Shown piece by piece: positions 38,501 through 50,500 of a stretch of 64,000 bases of DNA; within the stretch, counting starts at the first letter, position 1, and each line of letters begins with the position of its first letter. The notes under the pieces are model-generated. The model ran no database searches. It was not told the DNA's origin and saw only the letters and a list, made by a program, of their open reading frames with translations. The stretch comes from Larimichthys crocea (lineage: Eukaryota > Chordata > Actinopteri > Sciaenidae), in the NCBI RefSeq assembly GCF_000972845.2, contig NC_040019.1:11299001-11363000 (forward strand), in the 5' to 3' direction. A program made the translations under genes and the position numbers.

Positions 38501-41500
38501 AGATCACCTATAAAGATCTCATTGTACATTTAAAACAGTTATTACAAGCAACAACACAGTAAGTCTAACAATCAACAACAATAGCAAATTCAAGCAACCA
38601 ACTCATACAGCCCAAGTCTCAGCCAGGCCAAGTATCGAAAAAGACCTTCAATTCATTGGTATGAATATGAATGAATATTCTTTTCAAAATTAGGATGACA
38701 CAGTAAAACTCGTAATACTACCTACAATACTACAGAGCGCTATAGAAACAAGCAAAAAATAACCTGGTAATGCAGGAGAAGGTGGTCTGCAGCTCCACAG
38801 CGCTCTGGTTGATGCTCCATAATTGCACAACCTTGTCCTGAGAGCATGTAGCCAGCAAACTCTGATCACTGTTCCAGGAACAGCTGGTCACCTGGACAGA
38901 GCAGAAATAATGGAAAGCTTTTAAATTTCACCCCTCATGGTATGTTCTGAAATACCAGACCTCACCAAGTTATTACTGAAATGTGCCAGTGACCTGAAAC
39001 ATTCATACTCAGAGAATGTTTTCCAAAGAGTGCCACTGAAACAGTCTTGCAGGATGTTTCAGGGGCATAAATTCTGAATTACCACTTACTGTTGAAATTC
39101 TTCATATAATGAAGCTAAATTGCAAATTATGTGTAGAAATGAAACCAAAGAAACCAAAAACACACTTCATCCTGCTGTGAGAACAAAGGAAAGGCTGTTT
39201 GGTCAGAAGGGTAAACAAAATAGCCGTTGCAGATTACATTGTGAGTCCCTCACCTTGTTGTAATGTCCCTCCAGCCTCTTGAGAGGACATTTGCGCAAGT
39301 CACCAGCCAGGTCACTGTATGTTTGGGGTCGATTAGGAGTGTCCCTTCCGGTGGCAGCCAAGGCCTGCACCAGCTGCTGTGCTGCCCACTGGCGGTGTTT
39401 ACTCGTCAGCCTGGCAGACAGGACACATGCTGCCAACGCATTAGCCAGCTCCAGGGGGCCCACTCTGGCACCCAGATGGGGCAAAGGGGAAGGAGGCAAG
39501 GACGAAGAAGACACCCCTTGGCTTCCTGTATCTGGATCAAACAAACGTATATGTAGAGCACAGCTACTTGTGAATAACAAACTCACAAGATTTCAAACGC
39601 TGTAACAAATAATTATACATAACACCACAACTTCTTAATTCGCTACGTTCTCTCACCATTAGCTTCATGTTCTGCTCTGTCTGGGCTGTAACAGTGAACA
39701 CCCTTTTCAGTGAGCAGGGACACCAGACTTTGTGTGACCAGAAATGTAGGAGGTGTCTGCTCATTGTAGTCCTTCTGCTGCTGGGCCGCCTGGGCTGTTA
39801 GACTGGAGTTCAGACATCCTCTCTGCTGTGGGTCACTGATGGCCCCGATGTTAACCCCTGTAGCTGCTGCCATCAGGTCCTACAGCCAGTAATATTACAA
39901 ATATTCAGTTTTCATCCAGTTTCTAGCAGTTACATTGGTGATACATCATTGTGCAGGTCTGACAGAGCGATATAGTTACTGTGGTATAGATCTGCGATTA
40001 TATCAAACCTCACCTGAGTGCATATCTCCACCAGCTGTCTGTAAGCAGCAGGGCTGTGCGACACCACACTGCCGATGGCTGCGGAAAGGAAGCTGAGGCA
40101 GGTGGAGTTGTTGCGCTCTGTCGCTACGCCCTTCGCACCTGGCTGTCTGTCCACACAGGTGTGAGCCCTGCCCCCGGCTGATAGAGTCATTAAACGAACC
40201 AGGATACGGATATCTGCCAGACCCAAGGACTCCAGTCCGTTAGACTGGCTGCACACTGATGCACTGGAGAGGAATGTAAAAGAAGACTCTTAAAAACACA
40301 ATGAATTAGTGAAGTAAAAAAATCATAGAGGCTGTATTGTGGACAAATGTACCTGGAGGCAGTCTGAGCCAGTGCTCTCATCACCATGCTGTAAGCTAGC
40401 AGGATCTGGGCTGTGGAGGTGACCCTTCTTAAAGCTTTGAGTCTATCATGAGAGTCCCTCAGTGATATTGCCTGCTGTCCAAGGCTCAGAGAGGGCTTCT
40501 GCTCAACGAGGGCATTCCCTAGTGAGGAAAAACAAATATCATCTATTATGCTTTTATATATTCTATTACAGCTTGTTTACATTTTTAAAGCATGCCACGC
40601 TTATCCATCTGATGTGAGCATTCAAAAAAGTCAAAATACTGGATCCCAAGGGACAACTGGGAGTACCGTATGTGCGTTTCGGATGCCCAGCAATGAAAAA
40701 TGAGTGATGAGTCATTATGCTGCAGTAAGTTCGGCCGTGGTTGGACTTCGCTGCTGCCAACAAGCACAGAGGGAATGTGGGTGTGTGTTACAACAAGTGG
40801 GCTAAATCTTTCATCAGAGATAAAGTTACAGTTCATTGCAACATGAACAAGAGGAAAGTGAGCTAGCGAGTGATTGCAACCTAATGCCCTGTATGTATAT
40901 TTAATATTTAGAGGTGTCCAGATAACAGAATTTTAATTGTGGAACCAATTGTTGGTTTTGGTGTTACGCTGTCCTCGAGCTTTATCAGGTAGATCTGCAA
41001 AACAAGTGACTGGAAAATCACATTTATGCATCTTAAAAGCCTAAAAGGCTTAAAGGATAGCATGCCTAGGTCTGTATTTTGTCCACTTTAAGAAGTTCAT
41101 GTTGCTATTCATTCTAATCCTTACAAATCCTTATATTTCTTACTACAAATTAGCTTACAAAAGCCCACAATACCTTTGGGAGCCACTACTCTCGTAGGGT
41201 CAGCTGAGCTGTAAACCAGGGCTCCGAGGGGATCTGCCTCAGTGAAGACGATGGGGTCTGGCACCAGCTTCTTTTCAGTCAGCCCCAGTGGTCTCAGCAA
41301 TAACCCAAAGTCCTCCAGTCCTGTCAGCTTGTCTGTGTCACACTCATCTTGGTGGCTCATTTCCCAATCGTCTGAGCACACAGAAGTACGTTCATATTTA
41401 AACTTATTGTAGAATCATTTTTAGGATCGACTCTCAAATGAAGTAACTTTCCCTACCATCAGAAGTGCTGTCCAGGTGGCCAATCAAATCAGATGTCAGA

Positions 41501-44500
41501 CCTTTAATTCTGAAGCAAAAGGAGATTTTAGACAAGTATCTGACAGGGCAATCTAGAGGCACTAATATTGGTTGCTATGTGCGGTGTGATGCATGCATCC
41601 ATCATTTCCTGTATTATCCACAGTACTATACCTCTCATATTTGGAACCTGGGTCATTCAAGTTTGCAGCCAGATATTTTTCCCTGCAGGAACTGCAGAGG
41701 AGGTAAAAGGGGAAGTTGGAGCCACACTCTCCTTTGAACCAGACATCCACGTAGGCCCCAGTGCTGTCGTAACCCTTACGCGCAGCACTCTGACCGCAAC
41801 CTGGGTGGCGCCGCTTTATGTGATTGTTAAATTGCAGGGTAAGAGTGTTGCACAGCTCACACTTAACCATCTGACTGTGTTCTTCTCCAGCCTAAAACAA
41901 GGATAATAAGATGGATCATATTTCGAGGTATGAGAGGACAGGCTTACATTATCATTATGTTTTGTATTTCACCTCCACTATCTGAAGTGTGTCTCTCTCC
42001 AAGCTGAAGAATGAAGGGGTGAGCAGGTCCTCGTAAGTTTCCTCATGGTATGGATCATCCATGTAGCCTAACTCTGACTCCTCTTCAGCGGAGTAGGGAT
42101 GAAACTCCACCTGCTCTGGCCAATCGCCCACTGATGTGTGCTGTTGGTACAGCTGCGGGAGGGGGTTGGGCGACGGCAAGTCTAAAAAGAGGATGTTTGC
42201 TTCAAATGAAAGATGCACAGTAAAGAGTATAGTAAATGTGTGAATTTTGTTTTAAATCAGCAAAACAAATCAAATTTATTGAAGGCTTTCATTGTGAGTC
42301 ACAACAAAGTTTAATATTTCGGTCAGATAACGGAAGCTTGAAACATGTTTCTGCTTTTCAACCAACACACCATATAACAGCTTCGATGTACACCTTTTAT
42401 TTCTGGTTTAATACTGTGACTCTGACCTGCCCTGCGGAAGGGCGTCCTCTGACTCGGGCCTGAGCGTCGCCGGCGTGCTGGAGGAGGTCTGTTCCTAGTG
42501 AGGTGGACGTCTAAGAAGTTTTCCCTCTCTATCCAGTCGAGCCCTGGCAACAGACTATAAACAAAAGAACAAACAGTCCGTCATTCTTCTGGTTCTGTTT
42601 ATCGCTGTGATAATAACATAATGCCAGTAACAGTTGACAAATGTTAGTATTTTCCTCAAAGACCTGACCTTTCAGTTGCTTGGCTGGTGGGACGCTCAGG
42701 ACATTGTACCGTCTCTGGCCCATCTGGTGACGGGGTGTCAGGAGCACCCTCTGGTCTAGATGACTCAGCTGCCTGCTGCTCCTCAGTCAAGGGGTGCTCT
42801 AGCATCCAGCTGGCCAACACCTCGATGGTTTGAGAGTCCAGGTCACCTGCTACATCTGGGAGGGACCACAGGGAAGTTGAACTGTCAGAGTTCAAAAAGA
42901 AAAGATGGATATTGGAGTGCTGCCTTGCTAATTCATGTCGGACATCATCTCCTGATGATCACACTTCTGTGAGCTGCCTGAGGTCATGCTGGCACATCTG
43001 CTCTGTGAAAGTGTGTGAAATTTGTGAAATTGTAAGTGAGGGAAGGCCTGAAATCTGAATGATGTGGTGAGTTTATGTGATTACAAGTGGAGAAAACATT
43101 ACACTATATATTGGTGCAATGCATAAATGTGTATCCATGTATTTTCTTTTGTTCACTTGCCTGTAACACATATATGATCTGTGTCATAAGTGAGTAAAGA
43201 ATCAGAATTCGTTCACTTTTGCCACATGATGAAGTCTTGGGAGCCGGTATATTCTGTGTCCTACATTTTATAGTGAGAATTGGATTTGGATTTGAAATTC
43301 AACATGTTGTAGGAACTTTAGCCAAAGATTTTTTTGTGTCCTTTTCCAATGAGAAATGGGTTAAAATCTGAAAACTAACAAATTACATTACTCCAAGAAG
43401 TACAGTCACAGAGGATAGACTGTTTTGAGCTAAAGAAAGAGCAGGAATTGTATGAGCACCCTATTAATAATAACATCAAAAATATAATTTGAATTGTAAT
43501 TTGGTGCTTGTTATTTTTGCATTACAACAAAACTAAAAGCCCTCCACCATAAGTAACAGTGCCACGTTCTTCTATCTTAGGAAGAAAATGCTTCTTTTTT
43601 TTTCCATTCAGAAACTAAATTTCTCTGTATACTAAATACTACAAAAAGGCTGCAGCACGCGGTGAAGGACAAATGTTTCAAATAGAAAGCACAAAAAGGA
43701 AAAACAAATGAGCGACACAATCCACAAAGCAGTACCTGCTGCCTCCATGGCCCAGTAGATATGTCTCATAGAGAATCCCATTTCTAGCAACCGACTGGTG
43801 ACAAACATTTGTGTCCGTTCTGGTGGTTGAGGAGAAAAGGAAAAGTACACAAAAAACAGAAAACAAAAACAAGCCCACAGCTCCATTTGTAAATTTTCAT
43901 ATGTGTAGTAAAATTTGTCAAATTAAATCAAATATTTCCACATTCTCTTTTATTTCTTTCCCTTCGTTTACGCTCTGCTTTATTGGTGAACAGACCCTTT
44001 AGAACTCTTCAATTTAGCTTTTACATTCACAGTGAATGATTCAACCTTAACTACTCTGTTAATCCAAATGTGTCCTAAAATATGAAAGTCAGAGCAATGA
44101 CCTTGAGTTTAACGCACTTCCCAGACCTCTTCAAAAATAACACCAACATAACTGATGATGAAGAAATGGTGCCATTCAAGCATGTGAGTGCACAAACTGT
44201 GTCATGCATGCATTTGATAGTTAAGGTATCATATTTGTCAGAGCAAAACGCATGCTGTTTTGAGCAGCAGATCAGTTGTGACAAATAGCTGAACATAGAA
44301 GACCATGCAAGAGACACACAGTTCCCAATGAATAATTAGAAATCTGCTTTACTCTTTTTACTTAATTTTCAAATGGTATTAGTAACATGTTTGAATATGA
44401 AGCCAGCATGGGGAAAAAGTTAAAAACTGACCTGCAGGACTGCAACGATTAGCAACTGTATTCTCTTTAACAAAGCATGTTGCGTATCACACAGAGACAT

Positions 44501-47500
44501 TTTTATTAGATAATTTTTCTTTTCTTTCCTATGGACTGATATCCAACAGCTTTTCCCCTATTTACGTCTCTGCGCTTGTTCTTACCCAGGCTGCTTCTGG
44601 CCTGTGTGCTGCAGGGACCTGGTTCCATGAAGCTAGTCTGCTGCTCTGTGAAGGCATCACAAGAAGCAGAGCTGGCCACGCTGAAGCAAGGGTGCAGCAT
44701 GGGGGGAGTGCTAACCAGGCCGGTAAGCGTAGGGAACCGAGTTAACACCATGTGCCTAAAGGGAGTGAAGATACAGTATATACAGTAATACCACATATAT
44801 ATGTTATATAATATATATTATAATATATTAAAGTATCTGAAGGAATAAGGTGAGCTTTATTTAACCTGATTTTACAGTAAAAATCATAATAACCAAGCAT
44901 GTATCCCCATATGTCAGATATTTGAATCTCAATGTTCAAGCCAGGTATTTCTTCTCACAGAGAAGATGGTACAAAATGTGCTTGGTACTGTGAGAGAGTC
45001 TTTGGCAAAAAGCTTGGCAATATTCCTGTCAAAACTCTCCTCCCTGAAGAGCCTGAATTTTATATTCTGCACTGAAGCCGTTTGTTTGCTTTGCCTCTCG
45101 AAAGCAAGAATAACACTGACGCTGTCAGCTGGCTGGGTTAGGAGAAGAACAAGCAGGCAGAGCTGCAGCTTAGGTTAAAGACGGTGCAGGCAGAATCTTC
45201 ACTCTCTTCTTTCATATACATCCTAACTCACCCATTCCCTGGACTTCAGAAAAGCTGCTGCTGCCAAGAGATACAGGTCTGTAGTAATAGGTAAGAACAT
45301 GAGAACTGACGACAACTCTAATTATTGTGTTTGTGTCCATTCAACATGATTCTACCCAACAAATGGTTAAACCAAACCATTTACAATTAACCCCCGTTTA
45401 TACTCACTGGAGGAGGCTGATGGGAAAGAAAGGGTTGAAATTATCCAGGCCATCTGCCTGCAGGTTTGTTGGCAGAGAAGATGCCAAGTCAGTGTTAGAG
45501 GATGAGGCAGAGGCTCGGTTTGATTGGCCAAAGATGGCAGTGCCATCTGAACCTGCGCTGTACAAGGAGACAGAGCTGGAGGACTTGGAAATGGGCTGAG
45601 ATGAGTGGTGGCCAGATTCTGCAAGGACAAGGTAAAGGAGAGGGTTAAATCACACTCAATACCAATAATTATATTCTATATTTTATTTTGACAATGAATG
45701 CAACAAAAAAAGCAGTTTTAAGCCGGTCCAACTCCCAAGTCCTTGAGGACAAGTCTGAGTCAGGTTACAAGTCTACATAAGCAAATTGTCAAGTCTCAAA
45801 GTTTGAGACCTCATCTTTATAAGTTTCATGTCTACGGTAAGTCTTCAATAAGAAATTTAACTAAAATAACTTCCATAAATCTTGATACCTTTGTGTTCTT
45901 TGTCCTCCTGCAGTCTGCTAATGGCTCCTTTGTAGATCATAACTTGAGCCCTTTCCAGGTCAGCAAGAGACACGCTCTGTTTGATGGGACACGGCCTGAC
46001 CGCCCACTTCACCATGCTCTGCACCACATACTGCAGCACTGATCTCAGCTCAGCACTCTCATCCCATTGTTTGCTGCTGGCCTTGGGCTGGTCAGGGTTT
46101 GGGCTGGACAGGGGAGTCATTGAGGAGTTGGAAGGGTCATGTTTAGGCACGAGGAGCAAATCGGATAGTTTCTCACAACTGAAAATGACAGTCAGGGATT
46201 TCAGAGCTCCAATGAGAAGGTATGACACCCTAATTGCCCTCAGTTCAAGGGCAAAGGCATCAACTTTGGAAGTTTGGGTTGTTTGGGAAGGGGTCAACTC
46301 CTGATGATGATCTATCTTTGTGGCATCTTTGATTGAGGACAGTGATGGGAAGGGGTCTGTTTCCATCTTCTGATCCTTAAACTTCTTCCCCACATCTTCG
46401 GTCAGCCACCTGATGTCAGCTGACATGTCTTCATCCTGACACTGCATCTCACTTTCTTTCGTGTTCTCCTCTGAGTATTTCCTTTTGGTGGCTGGATGAA
46501 CCCCTAGCCACCCCTGCTCCTCCAGCAGCCCCATCAAATAAATCAGATCTAACAACACCGTCGGTTTGAGGCCTCCAAGTGGGGTGACATCGCAGCAGGA
46601 TATGTCACAGGGCTCCAATGAGATGATCGGCGTGTCGCTGGGTGACCAAGAATTCATGGAGCTTAGTTATTGCGATGGATGGGAAGAACCCACAGATACA
46701 GCATGGAGTGACACCAGGACGGATTCAACAGGGATTAATGGATTTAAGAATGAAGAGGAAGAAGCAAGAAGAAAGTAAGATCAGGGTGGTAAATGATGAA
46801 AATAAAGTAAAATGTTAGACAAACTACAGAGGAGGAAAAAGAAACACTAACAGAAAATAATTTTACAGAGTAATAAACATGCTGAAAGGACCAAGACAAG
46901 AAAAATATAAGAATTGTTTAATGGAAGTTAATGAGAATCATCATTTAAGAAAAAGATGCAAAGACATTCTGTAATAAATAAGTGAGCATATAAATATATG
47001 TATATTTGTAATACCTGACAGAGAGGTCTGCCTCCTCCCACTGCAGCTTGGCCAGGGAGCTTCCTTCTTTCAGGACTCCCAGCAGAATGGCCCTACGCCC
47101 ACTGGGCTTGTGCAGGCACAGACCTCCAGCCCGGAGACCATTATCCACTCCTCCAATCAGGGCTAACACTGGCCACACTTCAGTGCAAAGAGCAGTCAGC
47201 TTGGCCTCCGACAGAGATCGACGATGTGCCAACAATTCCCCTGTGTCGTCACTGCCTTTTTCATTCTCTTCCTTCTCAAAGTGTGTGGGACTGATGCCTA
47301 AAGGAGAATGTAGGATAGTTAGTAGTGAGCAAAGAGTAATGAGAAATAGCCATGAAGAATGTATGCTTTATAAGGATAATGCATTTAATGAACTTCATCC
47401 ATTGCTTTCACTGTGTACTGAATCCAACACAGTCTTATCTATCTGTTCTTTACATCAGCTGTTCATGTCTTTTTCCATAGTCGCAGCTGGACTGTGATTG

Positions 47501-50500
47501 ACAGGGAATTGTTAGAAGACAATGCTAAATTCGTTTCAGTTTCACATAATTGAGAAGATAATGTGAAACCTAATTTGGTCAAAGAAATAATTTAACAGCG
47601 TACACAAGGGAGGGTGCTATATTTATTATGATGGAGATGCTGGTAAAAAAAAAAAAAAGATGAATACATACCAACTATGACAGAGAGGACCTGTCCAATT
47701 CTGTTACACAAATTTGACTGACTAGGATCAGGATCATGAGGTTATACTTTAGCAGCAACTTGTTTGAGGATTTTGGAATACTGAAATACTATAAATATAT
47801 TTGTGCATAAATTTGATAGGTTGATACATTTCATCATGTACTGTAGTATCAGATATTTAGAGACAGTAAGTGCAAACTGCCAGTATGACTCAACTTAGCT
47901 TTAGCAGTCTCAGAATATGTATGTGCACTAGTCTCAGATCAAGAATCTGCTCTCTTCTCAGACAAGTAAACATCAAGGTGCAAATTGAGAGCAAGGCTTT
48001 TTAATACTGGGGTGCCCCCATGGCTTAGGTGTTAAGATGCACAACGTGAGCCGCAACCTCCTTGGTTCAAATCTGGACGAGAGACCTTTCTCTCTTTCTC
48101 TCTCACTTGTGTCCTGTCATCTCTGTGTTGTCATTCTCTAATAAAAGGCAATAAATGCCATCCAAAACAATAAAAATAATAAAATATAATAATATAATAA
48201 AACAGATATTTAAGAAGACAGTTGTGTGTATAATATTGTTGGTTATGCAATGCATAAGCAACAGCAAGCACAATCTTCTGGCTTCAAAAACATTCAGAAA
48301 CGTATAAGTGATTTTTTTTTTTTACTTTTTTTTTATACCTTACTTGAAAAAAAAATCTATTTGTAGATTTGTAGATGTAGTTTTTCTGTTCTGTCAAAGT
48401 TAATAGATGTATTTACAAAACAGCAGGCTGAACGTGTCAATAAGTGACCACTGTCAAAGCTGCGTCTGACCTGAACAGTCATCCTCCTTCAGTAGGGGAC
48501 CAATAAGCTCCAGGTGAGAATGGATGTACTGGTTGATGTGCGAGGACCACTGGTCACACTGATGGAGCCTGCGGAGGAGCTGCACTGTTGACTCCAGAAG
48601 CACCGTGGTCCGAGGGCTGCAGAGAGGCTCCCCAGGAAGTAGATTACTGGGCATGCCTCGCATCTGGAGGTCACGCAATGCCACCTGTGAGAAATACAGT
48701 ACAGAGGCACAATTTTGTTTTGCTACAAAATTGAAATAAAACGTGAGAAATTTTAGAAAAATTATCTGGAACAGCCAAGAAAAAAAATCTTCATTTCAAA
48801 AACATTTAATTTGCTTTACCCATTACTCAGCAAAAGATATACCTACTCTGCAGCAATTTCACAATCTTCTAGTTCTAAAATTATATTTTTAGTAACTGTA
48901 ACTGAGGATCAATAAATAAAGTATGAACAGTATATCAAATACCTTCTCTCCAGGATTACTGCTGTAGAACAACACACACGGGTACAGTTCAGAGGCCACC
49001 ACACTTTCAAATGCCAACTTTGGCTCCTAGCAAAAAAAAACACACACACAAGGATTGCACATCAACACATCAGTCACTAAGAGTAAAACCCCTCTGAACA
49101 CTGATTGTGAATATTTGGCCAGACCTTGTCATTCTTTGCAAATGATATGGTGTGAGCCTCCATGTCCAGGATGCAGGTGATGGTGTCGCCCTGAGTGAAG
49201 GAAGGAAGTGTGCGGACCAGTTCCCCTCCATGGTAGAGGTTGCCACTATAGGCGCGATACAGCCACATGTCGGTGGTGGTGTGGTGGTTGTGATCTCTGA
49301 CCGGCCAGCGTGAAACACCAATACACGTGCCCTCGTTGCCTCTGTTCTCTTTGGTGATGTAAAACTGAGGAGAAAAGTGTGATATTCATTCATCAGGTTA
49401 TTACACATGTTATGTCAGCACATGTCAGCATTAAACCCTGGGTAATAAACAATAAAAAAAACATTAAACTGTACGAGTGTCTTTATGTAGATACCAGTCT
49501 TTACCTTCCAAATGAAGCAGCCGGATGTGATAGCAGTGGTTGCCAGGCCGTAACCTTTACCTCCTGTGCCATGGGAGAGGATGTTCCCACTCTCCAGGGA
49601 ACAGCAGATTATCTTGTGTGGGTCAAAGGAAAAATCTCCAATAGGAATACATTCATCATAGCTGCCAGGATTCTGCAAAACATGAGATAAAAAAAAAAAA
49701 CACAAACCATCTATATGATGAATACATACATTATATACACACACACGTATACATCAACTGAATAAATAAACAATAGAACTGAATAAATATATACATGAAA
49801 TGATATGTCATTACACAAAACATTAATTGCTAATTAGACACATTATTAATTAAAATTACAAATCCCACTAACATGTGAAAGGCCTGAAAAATGCTAAATT
49901 ACATTACAAGTGCTACAGATGTATGAAAACAATTCGAATTAATTAACTGTCTGGCAGCATTCCACTGAATAAAATTATCAGTAATTAGCAAATCACACCT
50001 TATATTCATGCCCTTTGTAATCTGAGGCTAATTAAAGTTGTTGTATTTTTCTGTCCTGGCCCCATCCCCCCCATCCTCCCTTTCCCCATGGTGAACAGGC
50101 CCATCTGTTCTATTAGGAACCCCTGCTGTTTTCAATTTCATTACTGCCAGGAGTAGTTTCACTTCTTCCTGAACACAGCATACTGCATACATTTACCGTT
50201 TTCAATTGTTAAGAAACAAGCAGCTGATGATAATATTAATTTCTGAAAATGAAGAAAACAGGAGGAATACAGTGAAATGAAATGAAACATTTTGTATAAC
50301 CTTTACTCTGGCAGGCAGCAGGCTACAGTAGAGTTAGGAGAGCTCAAACCTATACAATGTTACCTAAAAATAGTTTGTTAATCCGATGCTGTGTAAAAAA
50401 GGAGAATTGTCTGGCCAATAATCGTAAACACTAGGTGACTGAACAAATGTAGTTCTTCATTAGGCAAGGACAATTTGTTTTACATAGTAAGACACTAAAA

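Noticed and set aside
42856..42895. Upstream extension of herc1 exon 43 using acceptor GACAG|TTCAAC
   Set aside because: Joining there from exon 42 shifts the frame into an early stop. CCCTCCCAG|ATGTAGC keeps phase and matches human.
48009..48085. Possible functional tRNA gene (A- and B-box present)
   Set aside because: No convincing acceptor stem or anticodon arm, and it continues into a SINE body with an A-rich tail.
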